Shown: positions 20,579-30,819, counted from the stretch's first letter. The stretch: DNA of 64,000 bases from Streptomyces paradoxus (GCF_014202475.1 NZ_JACHGV010000001.1:862186-926185), one strand, 5' to 3'. Numbers and translations: made by a program. The notes: generated from the sequence alone by a model not told the origin.

Positions 20579-21019
20579 GTGGCGAACTTCCTGCTCGAAC
20601 GCACCGTTCCGCTCCCCCTCGACGAGGCGTGGCGGCGGATCACCCGGTGGCAGCGGCACGGTGACGCGGTGCCGCTGACGGTGGTCAGGGTCGTGCCGCC
20701 CGGGCCGACACGCGAGGGCACGCTCGTCGTGGCCCGCTCGGGCGCCGGGCCACTGGTCTTCGACGACCCGATGGAGGTCACGGTGTGGCGGCCGCCGCGC
20801 GACGGGGCCACCGGGTTGTGCCGGCTGGAGAAGCGGGGACGGGTCGTCCTCGGATGGGCGGAGCTGGAGGTGCGGCCGGGGCCGGGAGGGCGTTCCCGCG
20901 TGGTGTGGCGGGAGGAGATCCGCATCCGGTTCCTGCCGTCACTCTTCGACGGGGTGGTGCGGCGCTCCTCGCGCCACGTGTTCGGGCGGGCCCTGAACCG
21001 TCTGCTCAGGCAGCCCTGA
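20579..21019 (+). CDS. SRPBCC-family protein (START-like fold)
   Basis: 146 residues from GTG 20579, 28 bp after the deacetylase, so co-transcription is likely. FLLERTVPLPLDEAWRRITR at the N-terminus and the VVWREEIRIRFLPSLFDG stretch before a long C-terminal helix fit the SRPBCC lipid/polyketide-binding fold. No catalytic residues can be named. The function is unknown. Confidence 0.7.
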   Translation: MANFLLERTVPLPLDEAWRRITRWQRHGDAVPLTVVRVVPPGPTREGTLVVARSGAGPLVFDDPMEVTVWRPPRDGATGLCRLEKRGRVVLGWAELEVRPGPGGRSRVVWREEIRIRFLPSLFDGVVRRSSRHVFGRALNRLLRQP

Positions 21020-21026
21020 CCCATAG

Positions 21027-21054
21027 GCCCCGGCACGGCGTTCCCGGCCGGGGC
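21027..21054. terminator. Terminator between convergent genes
   Basis: An 8-bp perfect stem (GCCCCGGC / GCCGGGGC, 12-base loop) lies between the SRPBCC gene and the xdhC stop and can serve both strands. Confidence 0.7.
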
Positions 21055-22206
21055 TCAGGCCACCGATCCGATCCGGCCCATGGCCGCCGACTCCGGCTCG
21101 TGGTGGATCGGCGTGTGCGCCCCGGTCAGCGAGACCCCGCTGCCGCCACGCCGCGCGGCGACGATCTCCGCCGCGATCGACAGGGCCGTCTCCTCGGGCG
21201 TACGGGCTCCGAGGTCCAGTCCGATCGGCGAGCGCAGGCGGCTCAACTCCAGGTCGGTGACGCCGACTTCCCGCAGGCGGGCGTTGCGGTCCAGATGGGT
21301 GCGCCGGGAGCCCATGGCACCGACGTACGCGACCGGAAGGCGCAGCGCCAGCTTCAGCAGGGGGACGTCGAACTTGGCGTCGTGGGTCAGCACGCACAGG
21401 ACCGTACGGGCGTCGACGTCGGTGCGCTCCAGGTAGCGGTGGGGCCACTCGACGACGATCTCGTCGGCCTCCGGGAAGCGCGTCCGGGTGGCGAAGACGG
21501 GGCGCGCGTCGCACACCGTGACGTGGTGGCCGAGGAACTTGCCGACGCGGACCAGGGCGGCGGCGAAGTCGATCGCGCCGAACACGATCATGCGGGGTGG
21601 GGGGACCGAGGACTCGACCAGGACGGTGAGGGGTGCTCCGCAGCGCGAGCCCCGCTCGCCGATCTCCAGGGTGCCGGTGCGGCCGGCGTCCAGGAAGGCG
21701 CCGGCCTCGGCGGCCACCGTGCGGTCCAGTTCCGGATGGGCGCCGAAGCCGCCGTCGTACGAACCGTCGGGGCGCACCAGGAGGGCCCGGCCCATCAGTT
21801 CGGGCGGGCCCGACGCGATCCGCGCCACCGCCGCCGCCTCCCCTTCGGCGGCGGCGGCGAGCGCGGACGCGACCACCGGGCGGACCGGATCGGCGGCCCG
21901 TACCGGGGTGACCAGGATGTCGATGACGCCGCCGCAGGTCAGGCCCACGGCGAAGGCGTCGTCGTCGCTGTATCCGAAGCGCTCCAGGACGGTTTCGCCG
22001 TCCCGCAGCGCCTGTTCGCACAGTTCGTAGACCGCGCCCTCCACGCAGCCTCCGGAGACCGAGCCGATCGCCGTGCCGTCGGCGTCCACCGCGAGCGCGG
22101 CACCGGGCTGCCGGGGCGCGCTGCCGCCGACGGCCACCACGGTGGCCACGGCGAAGTCACGGCCCTGCCCGGCCCACCGGTTCAGCTCCTCGGCGATGTC
22201 CAGCAT
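21055..22206 (-). CDS. xdhC: XdhC/CoxI family molybdenum-cofactor insertion protein
   Basis: 383 residues; ATG 22206 has AAGGAG upstream. The N-terminal XdhC_CoxI domain contains GSAPRQPGAALAV and GSVSGGCVEGAVYELCEQ. The C-terminal Rossmann domain has RMIVFGAIDFAAALVRVGKF and YVGAMGSRRTHLDRNARLRE. XdhC proteins bind molybdenum cofactor, help its sulfuration and load it into xanthine dehydrogenase. It is last in the operon, 37 bp after the purine permease, which fixes its partner as the dehydrogenase encoded upstream. Confidence 0.92.
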   Translation of the reverse strand: MLDIAEELNRWAGQGRDFAVATVVAVGGSAPRQPGAALAVDADGTAIGSVSGGCVEGAVYELCEQALRDGETVLERFGYSDDDAFAVGLTCGGVIDILVTPVRAADPVRPVVASALAAAAEGEAAAVARIASGPPELMGRALLVRPDGSYDGGFGAHPELDRTVAAEAGAFLDAGRTGTLEIGERGSRCGAPLTVLVESSVPPPRMIVFGAIDFAAALVRVGKFLGHHVTVCDARPVFATRTRFPEADEIVVEWPHRYLERTDVDARTVLCVLTHDAKFDVPLLKLALRLPVAYVGAMGSRRTHLDRNARLREVGVTDLELSRLRSPIGLDLGARTPEETALSIAAEIVAARRGGSGVSLTGAHTPIHHEPESAAMGRIGSVA

Positions 22207-22243
22207 CTGTCTCGGTCTCCTTGTGGTTGCGGGAGGGCCGGCG

Positions 22244-23701
22244 TCAGTGGACGCCCAGCCAGCTCTCGATCGGGTTGAGGGCGAAGTAGACGAGGAACAC
22301 CGCCGTGAGGATCCACATGAAGGCGCCGATCTCACGCCACTTGCCCTGGGCGGTCTTGATGGCGGCGTAGGAGATGACGCCCGCGGCGACACCGGTGGTG
22401 ATGGTGTACGTGAACGGCATCAGCACGACCGTGAGGAACACCGGGACGGCGGTGGCCCGGTCGGCCCAGTCCACGTGCCGGGCGTTCATCAGCATCATGG
22501 CGCCGATGACGACGAGGGCGGCGGACGCGACCTCCTGCGGCACGATCGCGGTGAGCGGGGTGAAGAACAGGCAGGCCGCGAAGAACAGGCCGGTGACCAC
22601 GGAGGCCAGGCCGGTGCGGGCGCCCTCGCCGACGCCCGTGGCCGACTCGATGAACACCGTCTGGCCGGAGCCGCCGGACACGCCTCCGATCGCGCCGCCG
22701 GCCCCGTCGATGAACAGCGCCTTGGACAGGCCCGGCATGCGGCCCTTGTCGTCGGCGAGCCTGGCCTCGGTGCCGACGCCGATGATGGTGGCCATCGCGT
22801 CGAAGAACCCGGCGAGCACCAGGGTGAAGACGATCATGCCGACCGTCATCGCGCCGACCTCGCCCCAGCCGCCGAACCGCACGTCCCCGAAGAGCGAGAA
22901 GTCGGGCATGGAGACGGCGCTGCCGTGCAGTTCGGGTGCGCCGCCCGCCCACTGCTTGGGGTCGACGACGCCGGCGGCGTTCAGGACCGCCGCGACGACC
23001 GTGCCGCTGACGATGCCGATGAGGATGGCGCCCGGGACGTTCCGGGCCTGGAGCATGAAGATCAGCAGCAGGGTGCCGGCGAAGAGCAGGACGGGCCAGC
23101 CGGCCAGTTCGCCCGCCGGGCCGAGCGCGAGCGGGGTGGCCTCGCCCTGGTGCACGAAGCCGGACTTGTAGAACCCGATGAGGGCGATGAACAGGCCGAT
23201 GCCCATGGTGATGCCGTGCTTGAGCGCGAGCGGGATCGCGTTCATGATCATCTCGCGCAGGCCGGTGACGACCAGCAGCATGATGACCACGCCGTACATC
23301 ACGCACATGCCCATCGCCTGCGGCCAGGTCATCTCGGGTGCGACCTGGGAGGCGAGGACCCCGGAGACGGACAGTCCCGCGGCGAGGGCCAGGGGCACCT
23401 TGCCGACGAAGCCCATCAGCAGGGTGGTGAAGGCCGCCGCGAACGCGGTCGCGGTGATCAGGGCCGGCTGGGCGAGCGTGTCCCCCGCGGCGTCCTTGCC
23501 GGACAGGATCAGGGGGTTGAGCAGCAGGATGTAGGCCATCGCCATGAAGGTCGTGATGCCGCCGCGCACTTCACGGGCGACCGTCGACCCTCTGTGGGAT
23601 ATGTGGAAGTACCGGTCGAGCCAGGACCGTCCGGCCGGGACGCGGGTGCCTTCGCCCGCGTCCTCGGCTGTGGCCCTCGGCTCCAGTGATTGCTGGGTCA
23701 T
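22244..23701 (-). CDS. NCS2 family purine permease (AzgA/PbuG-like)
   Basis: 485 residues with 12-14 membrane helices. ATG 23701 (MTQQSLEP) has GGGAGACGG upstream; the 14 residues before it in frame are not needed. Signature regions are REVRGGITTFMAMAYILLLN near the N-terminus, FFDAMATIIGVGTEA and the GGVSGGSGQTVFIESATGVG loop, typical of the adenine/guanine/hypoxanthine branch of NCS2 proton symporters. It lies within the xanthine dehydrogenase operon, so its cargo is probably hypoxanthine, guanine or xanthine taken up for catabolism. A small hairpin lies between it and the dehydrogenase gene upstream. Confidence 0.9.
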   Translation of the reverse strand: MTQQSLEPRATAEDAGEGTRVPAGRSWLDRYFHISHRGSTVAREVRGGITTFMAMAYILLLNPLILSGKDAAGDTLAQPALITATAFAAAFTTLLMGFVGKVPLALAAGLSVSGVLASQVAPEMTWPQAMGMCVMYGVVIMLLVVTGLREMIMNAIPLALKHGITMGIGLFIALIGFYKSGFVHQGEATPLALGPAGELAGWPVLLFAGTLLLIFMLQARNVPGAILIGIVSGTVVAAVLNAAGVVDPKQWAGGAPELHGSAVSMPDFSLFGDVRFGGWGEVGAMTVGMIVFTLVLAGFFDAMATIIGVGTEARLADDKGRMPGLSKALFIDGAGGAIGGVSGGSGQTVFIESATGVGEGARTGLASVVTGLFFAACLFFTPLTAIVPQEVASAALVVIGAMMLMNARHVDWADRATAVPVFLTVVLMPFTYTITTGVAAGVISYAAIKTAQGKWREIGAFMWILTAVFLVYFALNPIESWLGVH

Positions 23702-23775
23702 GGGTGCCGTCTCCCAAGTTTCAAAGGGGGTTGGGATGTTCACGACCCGGGGGACGGCCCGAGACGAACAAGAAA

Positions 23776-23798
23776 CCTGGGGGACGAAGCCCCCCAGG
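23776..23798 (-). terminator. Intra-operon hairpin
   Basis: An 8-bp stem (CCTGGGGG / CCCCCAGG, 7-base loop) lies between the molybdenum-subunit gene and the permease gene. It may attenuate read-through or stabilise the upstream mRNA; it is not accompanied by a clear new promoter. Confidence 0.5.
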
Positions 23799-23812
23799 GG
23801 GATCGTGACTGC

Positions 23813-26212
23813 TCAGCCCTCGGAGAGCTGCGTACCCGTCAGGTGCTCGGGCCTCACCGGAGTCCGGTTCAGTTCGAGCCCGGTCGCGTTCCGGATCGCC
23901 GCGAGGACGGCCGGGGTCGACGACAGGGTGGGTGCCTCACCGATGCCGCGCAGCCCGTACGGGGCGTGGTCGTCGGCGAGTTCGAGGACGTCGACCGGGA
24001 TGGTCGGCGTGTCGAGGATGGTCGGGATCAGGTAGTCGGTGAAGGAGGGGTTCTTGACCTTCGCCGTCTTCGGGTCGACGACGATCTCCTCCATGACCGC
24101 CACGCCCAGGCCCTGCGTGGTGCCGCCCTGGATCTGGCCGAGCACCGACAGCGGGTTGAGCGCCTTGCCGACGTCCTGGGCGCAGGCCAGTTCGATGACC
24201 TTCACCAGGCCGAGCTCGGTGTCGACCTCGACGACGGCCCGGTGTGCGGCGAAGGAGTACTGCACGTGCCCGTTGCCCTGGCCGGTGCGCAGGTCGAAGG
24301 GCTCGGTCGGCCGGTGCCGCCACTCCGCCTCGACCTCGACGGTCTCGTCCTCCAGGACGTCGACCAGGTCGGAGAGGACCTCGCCGCCGTCGGTGACGAC
24401 CTTGCCGCCCTCCAGGAGCAGTTCGGCCGTCGCCCAGGCCGGGTGGTAGGAGCCGAACTTGCGGCGCCCGATCTCCAGGACCTTCTCGCGGACCAGCTCG
24501 CAGGAGTTCTTCACCGCGCCGCCGGTGACGTACGTCTGCCGCGAGGCCGACGTCGAACCGGCGCTGCCCACCTGGGTGTCGGCCGGGTGGATGGTCACCT
24601 GCGTGACGCCCAGCTCGGTGCGGGCGATCTGCGCGTGGACGGTGACGCCGCCCTGGCCGACCTCCGCCATGGCGGTGTGCACGGTGGCGACGGGCTCGCC
24701 GGCGACGACCTCCATGCGCACCTTGGCGGTGGAGTAGTCGTCGAAGCCCTCGGAGAAGCCGACGTTCTTGATGCCGACCGCGTAGCCGACCCCGCGGACG
24801 ACGCCTTCGCCGTGCGTGGTGTTGGACAGGCCGCCCGGCAGCTGCCGTACGTCGGCGCCCTCGCTGGACTCCCACTGGCGCTCCGGCGGCATCGGCATCG
24901 CCTTGACACGCCGCAGCAGTTCGGCGACGGGGGCCGGGGAGTCGACCGGCTGCCCGGTCGGCAGGAGCGTGCCCTGCTCCATGGCGTTGAGGCGGCGGAA
25001 CTCCACCGGGTCCATGCCGAGCTTCGCGGCGAGCTTGTCCATCTGCGCCTCGTAGGCGAAGCACGCCTGGACCGCGCCGAAGCCGCGCATGGCGCCGCAG
25101 GGCGGGTTGTTGGTGTAGAGGGCGATGGCCTCGATGTCCACGTCCTCGACCACGTACGGGCCGACGGACAGGGAGGAGGCGTTGCCGACGACGGCCGGGG
25201 AGGCGGAGGCGTAGGCGCCGCCGTCCAGGACGATCCGGCACTTCATGTGGGTGAGCTTGCCGTCCTTGGTGGCCCCGTGCTCGTAGTACAGCTTGGCGGG
25301 GTGGCGGTGGACGTGCCCGAAGAAGGACTCGAACCGGTTGTAGACGATCTTGACGGGCTTGCCGGTGCGCAGCGCCAGCAGGCAGGCGTGGATCTGCATC
25401 GACAGGTCCTCGCGGCCGCCGAACGCGCCGCCGACGCCCGACAGCGTCATGCGCACCTTGTCCTCGGGCAGGCCGAGCACGGGCGCCATCTGGCGCAGGT
25501 CGCTGTGCAGCCACTGGGTGGCGATGTAGAGGTGGACGCCGCCGTCCTCCTCCGGCACGGCGAGCCCGGACTCGGGACCGAGGAAGGCCTGGTCCTGCAT
25601 GCCGAAGGTGTACTCGCCCGTGACGATCACGTCGGCCCGCTCGCGCGCCGCCGCCACGTCACCGCGGATGATCGGCTGGCGGTGCACGATGTTGGGGTGC
25701 GGGACGTGGCCGGCGTGGTGGTCGTCGCGGTTCTCGTGGATCAGGATCGCGTCCGGGGCGGTGGCGGAGGCCTCGTCGGTGATGACGGGCAGCTCGCGGT
25801 AGTCCACCTTGATCTTCGCGGCGGCGCGGCGCGCGGTCTCCGGGTGGTCGGCGGCGACGAGGGCGACCGGCTCACCGTGGTGGCGGACCTTGCCGTGGGC
25901 GAGGACCGGGGTGTCCTGGATCTCCAGGCCGTAGTTCTTCACGGCCGTGGGCAGGTCGTCGTACGTCAGGACGGCGTAGACGCCCGGCATCGCCAGCGCC
26001 TCGCCGGTGTCGATGGAGACGATCTCGGCGTGGGCGACGGTCGAGCGGAGGATCTGCCCCCACAGCATGTCCTCGTGCCACATGTCGGACGAGTACGCGA
26101 ACTCGCCGGTGACCTTGAGGGTGCCGTCGGGGCGGAGCGTGGACTCGCCGATCCCGCCCTTGGTCTGGGAGCCCTGGGTGATCTTCGTGGGGGTTCCACT
26201 GGGGGAAGCCAT
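23813..26212 (-). CDS. Xanthine dehydrogenase, molybdenum-binding subunit
   Basis: 799 residues, the large catalytic subunit of the three-protein xanthine dehydrogenase oxidising hypoxanthine and xanthine to urate. The conserved pieces are VGGAFGGRED in the first half, CGAMRGFGAVQACFAYEAQM, GSTSASRQTYVTGGAV, QGGTTQGLGVAVMEE, and near the C-terminus GIGEAPTLSSTPAV, where the Glu is the expected active-site base. ATG 26212 follows the 2Fe-2S gene stop by 2 bases, indicating coupling. Subunits are encoded as FAD, 2Fe-2S, Mo in transcription order. Confidence 0.95.
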   Translation of the reverse strand: MASPSGTPTKITQGSQTKGGIGESTLRPDGTLKVTGEFAYSSDMWHEDMLWGQILRSTVAHAEIVSIDTGEALAMPGVYAVLTYDDLPTAVKNYGLEIQDTPVLAHGKVRHHGEPVALVAADHPETARRAAAKIKVDYRELPVITDEASATAPDAILIHENRDDHHAGHVPHPNIVHRQPIIRGDVAAARERADVIVTGEYTFGMQDQAFLGPESGLAVPEEDGGVHLYIATQWLHSDLRQMAPVLGLPEDKVRMTLSGVGGAFGGREDLSMQIHACLLALRTGKPVKIVYNRFESFFGHVHRHPAKLYYEHGATKDGKLTHMKCRIVLDGGAYASASPAVVGNASSLSVGPYVVEDVDIEAIALYTNNPPCGAMRGFGAVQACFAYEAQMDKLAAKLGMDPVEFRRLNAMEQGTLLPTGQPVDSPAPVAELLRRVKAMPMPPERQWESSEGADVRQLPGGLSNTTHGEGVVRGVGYAVGIKNVGFSEGFDDYSTAKVRMEVVAGEPVATVHTAMAEVGQGGVTVHAQIARTELGVTQVTIHPADTQVGSAGSTSASRQTYVTGGAVKNSCELVREKVLEIGRRKFGSYHPAWATAELLLEGGKVVTDGGEVLSDLVDVLEDETVEVEAEWRHRPTEPFDLRTGQGNGHVQYSFAAHRAVVEVDTELGLVKVIELACAQDVGKALNPLSVLGQIQGGTTQGLGVAVMEEIVVDPKTAKVKNPSFTDYLIPTILDTPTIPVDVLELADDHAPYGLRGIGEAPTLSSTPAVLAAIRNATGLELNRTPVRPEHLTGTQLSEG

Positions 26213-26214
26213 GA

Positions 26215-26798
<584 letters not shown>

Positions 26799-26799
<1 letters not shown>

Positions 26800-27689
26800 C
26801 ACGCAGCTCCCTCGATGGTGCGGCGGGCGCCGCGGTAGGACTCCCAGGTCCAGGTCAGCGTGCGGCGGGCCATGACGCCGACCGCGTGGCGGCGGTAGCT
26901 CGCGGTGCCCCGGACGTCGTCGATCGGGTTGCAGGCGGCGGAGCACAGGTCCGCGAACTGCTTGGCGACCGACGGGGTGATGATCTGGCCGTTGTCCCAG
27001 AAGCCGCCCTCTTCCAGCGCGGCGTTCAGGAACTCCTCGGCGGCCTTGGCCCGGACGGGTGTCGGAGCGGCCGAACCGATGCCGGTCCGCACGGTCCGCG
27101 TCCCGGGGTGCAGCGCGAGCCCGAAGGCGCACACGGCGATGACCATCGCGTTCCTGGTGCCCACCTTGGAGAACTGCTGCGGCCCGTCGGCCTTCTTGAC
27201 GTGCACGGCGCGGATCAGCTCGTCGGCCGCCAGCGCGTTGCGCTTCACGCCCGTGTAGAACGCGTCGATCGGGATGCGGCGCGAGCCGCGCACCGACTCG
27301 ACCTCCACCTCGGCGCCCGCCGCGAGCAGCGCGGGGTGGGCGTCACCGGCCGGGGAGGCGGTGCCGAGGTTGCCGCCGACGCCGCCGCGGTTGCGGATCT
27401 GCGGGGAGGCGACCGTGTGCGAGGCGAGGGCGAGGCCCGGCAGCTCGGCGCGCAGGTTCTCCATGATCTTCGTGTACGGCACGGAGGCACCCAGCCGCAC
27501 GTTCTCCTCGCCGACCTCCCACTCGCCGAGGTCGCCGATGCGGTTCAGGTCCAGGAGGTACTCGGGCCGGCGGTGGTCGAAGTTGATCTCGACCATCACG
27601 TCGGTGCCACCCGCAATCGGCACAGCTGTGGGGTGCTCGGCTTTCGCGGCGAGCGCCTCCTCCCAGCTGGTGGGGCGAAGGAAGTCCAT
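26799..27689 (-). CDS. Xanthine dehydrogenase, FAD-binding subunit
   Basis: 296 residues. ATG 27689 (MDFLRPTSWEEALAA) is chosen because it matches family N-termini; upstream in-frame codons are basic filler. FAD contacts are PIAGGTDVMVEI near residue 25 and the IRNRGGVGGNLGTASPAGD pyrophosphate loop, followed by the CO-dehydrogenase flavoprotein C-terminal domain. It passes electrons to NAD+. It is the first gene of the operon, divergent from a PucR regulator. Confidence 0.94.
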
Positions 27690-27995
27690 GACCGGCTCTC
27701 TTCTTCGTCTTCTCGTGGGGCGTTCGGTTTGAGCCAATCCGTGTGCGGCGGTCCCGGCTCGTTCATGTGCTGTTCACGCGTAGTGGCCTCAGTACACAGC
27801 GGCGTGCTCCGACTGAGTCAGTCACGGAAACCATGAAGGAGTTGGCTGGCCAGGACAGGCATCTTGTAGATTCGTATGAACAGAGGCCCTCAGAAACCTC
27901 CTCGTTCCCCTGTGGAAACGCGCCACACAACCGCGTGACCTGGAACACAGCCGGGGCAGGGTTTGATTTCGAGACAAAGAACGGCGGCGACGAGA
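27690..27995. promoter_or_regulatory. Divergent xdh/pucR control region
   Basis: 306 bp with no gene. A perfect 13-bp palindrome, GACTGAGTCAGTC, lies at 27811-27823. A weaker inverted pair CTGTTCA (27770-27776) / TGAACAG (27877-27883) surrounds it. For pucR, a TTGGCT (27842-27847) and TAGATT (27867-27872) could form a promoter with a long 19-bp spacer. The minus-strand xdh promoter is not clear. The palindrome is the best operator candidate for PucR. Confidence 0.45.
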
Positions 27996-29669
27996 ATGCG
28001 GCTGCGCGCACTGCTGGACACCGACGCGCTGGGCCTCAAGCTGCTCGGCGGCGAGGACGAGCTGGACCGCACCGTGCGGGGTGTGATGACCACCGACCTC
28101 CGCGACCCCAGCCGCTACCTCGCGGGCGGCGAACTGGTGCTCACGGGCCTGGCCTGGCGCCGGGACGCGGACGACTCGGAGCCGTTCGTCCGGATCCTGG
28201 TGCAGGCGGGCGTCACGGCCCTCGCCGCGGGCGAGGCCGAGCTCGGGGACGTCCCCGAGGACCTGGTCGTGGCCTGCGCACGGCACCGCCTCCCGCTCTT
28301 CGCGGTGCACGAGTCGGTGGCGTTCGCGACGATCACCGAGCACGTCGTACGGCAGGTGTCCGGCGAGCGCGCCGGCGACCTCGCCGCGGTCGTCGACCGC
28401 CACCGCCGGATGATGACCTCGGGCCCGGCCGGCGGCGGTCCCGACGTGGTCCTGGACCTGCTGGGCACGGACCTGGACCTGCGGGCCTGGGTGCTCTCCC
28501 CCACCGGCCGCCTGATCGCCGGCTCGAAGGCGGCGGGCCCCGGCCTGCCGGCCGAGACGTGGGCCCGGCTCGCCGGAGAGCACCTGGCTGCCGTCCGCAC
28601 CGGCCGCCGCGGCCCCCACCGCGTCGTCCTGGGCGCCACGACGTACTCCCTGTTCCCGGTCCGCTCCACGGGCCGCTCCCCGCAGCCCGCCCGGGACGTC
28701 CGCGAGACCGTCCTGTCGGACTGGCTGCTGGCCGTCGAGGCGGACGCCGGGGACTGGCCCGAGGAACGCCTGGACCTGCTCTACGGCGTCACCCAGCTGA
28801 TCGCCGTCGAACGGGACCGCCGCGACGCGGCCCGCACGGTCCGCCGCCGCCTGGCCCAGGAGGTCCTGGAACTGGTCCAGACGGGCGCGGCCCCCGCCGA
28901 GATCGCCGCCCGGCTGCGCGTGGCAGCGCCGGTCCTGCTGCCCGGCCTGGGCGCCGCGCCGCACTGGCAGGTGGTCGTGGCCCGGGTCGACTGGGACGGC
29001 GGGGAGATCGAGGGCGGCCCGGTGGCGCAGGCCCTGCTGGAGGAGGTCCTCGTCGACCCCGCCGTCGCCGGGCCGGAGCACTCCGACCGCATCGCCGTGG
29101 CCCACACGGGCGGCGAGGCCATCGCCCTGGTGCCCCTCCCGGCCGTCTCGACGGAGCACGACGGCACGGAGACGGGCGTCCTCGCGGACGCGCTCCTGGC
29201 ATCGGTACGCGACCCCCTCACGGCGGGCCTCGACGACGACGGCCGGCTCACCCTCGGCGTCAGCGCGGCCGTCCACTCGGCGGAGGGCCTGCGCGGCGCG
29301 CTGGAGGAGGCCCGCCACGCCCGGCGCGTCGCGGCGGCCCGCCCGGGCCGGGTCTGCGCGGCCGGCCACCAGGAACTGGCCTCCCACGTCCTGCTGCTGC
29401 CCTTCGTCCCCGACGACGTCCGCCGGGCCTTCACCGCCCGCCTCCTGGACCCGCTGCGCGACTACGACCGCCGCCACCGCGCCGAGCTGATCCCCACCCT
29501 GGAGGCCTTCCTCGACTGCGACGGCTCCTGGACCCGCTGCGCGGCCCGTCTGCACCTGCACGTCAACACGCTGCGCTACCGGGTCGGCCGGATCGAGCAG
29601 TTGACGAGCCGTGATCTGTCGCGGCTCGAGGACAAGCTGGATTTCTTCCTGGCCCTGCGCATGAGCTGA
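27996..29669 (+). CDS. PucR-family purine-catabolism regulator
   Basis: 557 residues from ATG 27996 (MRLRALLDTDALGLKLLGG). The N-terminal PucR domain (about residues 1-125, with TTDLRDPSRYLAGGELVLTG) senses purine metabolites. A middle GGDEF-like linker region follows. The C-terminal HTH_30 domain contains FLDCDGSWTRCAARLHLHVN and TLRYRVGRIEQL. Divergence from the xanthine dehydrogenase operon makes it the probable regulator of that operon, by analogy with Bacillus PucR and related streptomycete regulators. A hairpin terminator follows. Confidence 0.9.
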   Translation: MRLRALLDTDALGLKLLGGEDELDRTVRGVMTTDLRDPSRYLAGGELVLTGLAWRRDADDSEPFVRILVQAGVTALAAGEAELGDVPEDLVVACARHRLPLFAVHESVAFATITEHVVRQVSGERAGDLAAVVDRHRRMMTSGPAGGGPDVVLDLLGTDLDLRAWVLSPTGRLIAGSKAAGPGLPAETWARLAGEHLAAVRTGRRGPHRVVLGATTYSLFPVRSTGRSPQPARDVRETVLSDWLLAVEADAGDWPEERLDLLYGVTQLIAVERDRRDAARTVRRRLAQEVLELVQTGAAPAEIAARLRVAAPVLLPGLGAAPHWQVVVARVDWDGGEIEGGPVAQALLEEVLVDPAVAGPEHSDRIAVAHTGGEAIALVPLPAVSTEHDGTETGVLADALLASVRDPLTAGLDDDGRLTLGVSAAVHSAEGLRGALEEARHARRVAAARPGRVCAAGHQELASHVLLLPFVPDDVRRAFTARLLDPLRDYDRRHRAELIPTLEAFLDCDGSWTRCAARLHLHVNTLRYRVGRIEQLTSRDLSRLEDKLDFFLALRMS

Positions 29670-29673
29670 GACA

Positions 29674-29707
29674 GGGGGTGTCCTGGGCCCAAACCCGGGA
29701 CGCCCCC
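29674..29707 (+). terminator. Terminator after the PucR gene
   Basis: A hairpin with arms GGGGGTGTCCTGG and CCGGGACGCCCCC (G-U pairs allowed). It belongs to the same GGGGGTGTCC family seen at 16744 and 30702. Confidence 0.75.
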
Positions 29708-29819
29708 GAGTCCCACGACTTTGTGAAATCCTTCACCCACCCTCTTGGCCCGGCCCGCCGATTCGTGCTGAGATGCCGCCACCACTCAACAGCTCGATGG
29801 CGTGCTCGGGGAGGGCAAC

Positions 29820-30602
29820 GTGGCGCATACCGCCATGTCTGGTAACGGAACGACCGCCGGTGACGATCCCCTCCAGACCGCGGTATGGCGGCTGCGCTCC
29901 CGCGGATGCTGGGCCGACGCGGCGGCCCTGCTGCCGCCGACCACACCGGCGGCGGCGCTGCAACGCGCGTCGCTGCTGGTGGAACGGTGTCTGTACACCG
30001 AACAGGGCTGGGAGGAGGCCGAGGACGCGCTGCGCACGGCCGAGGCGATGGCCCACAGCGACGACGAACGCGGCGCGGCCGCTTGTGAACGCGGTTACTT
30101 GGCCTACGCGGCGACGCTGCTCGCGGTGCGGGACCGGGCCGACGAGGCGCGGGCCGCGCTCGGGCGGGCGGCTGCGCTGGTCCCTCCGGGGGCTCCGGCG
30201 CGGGCTCTGCTCGACTTCCGGCGCGGTCTCCTGGCGGAGAACCTGACGAGTGCCCCCCAGGCCGCGCGCGCCGCGTACCGCCGGGCCCACGCGGGCGCGA
30301 CGGCGCACTCCGATCCGCTGCTGCTGTCGTTCACGTGGCGTCATCTGGCCGGGCTCGCCCTGCGGGAAGGGGAGTTGGCGGAGGCGCGGCACGGTTTCGC
30401 GGAGTCGTTGCGGATCCGGGAGGAGCTGGGCTATCTCGTCGGCACGGCTCCGGCCCTGGTGTCCCTCGCCGACACCGAGACGGAGCCGGAGGCGTCCCGG
30501 CTGCGTGAGGAGGCCCGGCGGTTGTTCCGGCTGCTCGGGGGCGTACCGACGTGGCTGTCCCGCCAGTTGGCTCCGCCGGTGCCGCCGGCTGCGACGGCTT
30601 GA
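29820..30602 (+). CDS. Alpha-helical repeat (TPR-like) protein of unknown function
   Basis: 260 residues. GTG 29820 is preferred over GTG 29802 because GGGGAGGG sits 5 bases before it. The chain is nearly all Ala/Arg/Leu/Glu-rich helices. Paired segments such as WEEAEDALRTAEAMAHSDDE and ARHGFAESLRIREELG, spaced about 34-40 residues apart, resemble tetratricopeptide repeats. No signal peptide or membrane segment is seen. It may be a scaffold or regulatory partner. I do not recognise a specific family. Confidence 0.65.
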   Translation: MAHTAMSGNGTTAGDDPLQTAVWRLRSRGCWADAAALLPPTTPAAALQRASLLVERCLYTEQGWEEAEDALRTAEAMAHSDDERGAAACERGYLAYAATLLAVRDRADEARAALGRAAALVPPGAPARALLDFRRGLLAENLTSAPQAARAAYRRAHAGATAHSDPLLLSFTWRHLAGLALREGELAEARHGFAESLRIREELGYLVGTAPALVSLADTETEPEASRLREEARRLFRLLGGVPTWLSRQLAPPVPPAATA

Positions 30603-30701
30603 GGGGGGTGCGGGGTTCTCGGCGTTGTCCCCGGCCCCAGCGGCACGCCTGCCCGCAGGCTGAGCGAACCCGCACCCGCCGGACGACGCAAGGGGCCGTG
30701 T

Positions 30702-30792
30702 CGGGGGGTGTCCGCCCGCAGCGGTTGGCGCGTCGACGCCAGTCAGTCGGTATGACACCCCATCGCGCCGTTCCGAGGACGGACACCCCCCG
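30702..30792. terminator. Wide inverted repeat, terminator-like
   Basis: Perfect 13-base arms (CGGGGGGTGTCCG at 30702-30714 and CGGACACCCCCCG at 30780-30792) with a 65-base interval lie between convergent genes. The arms share the core of the other GGGGGTGTCC terminators; the long loop makes efficiency uncertain. Confidence 0.55.
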
Positions 30793-30819
30793 GCGCGGCC
30801 CCGACCCACCACCCGGCGA

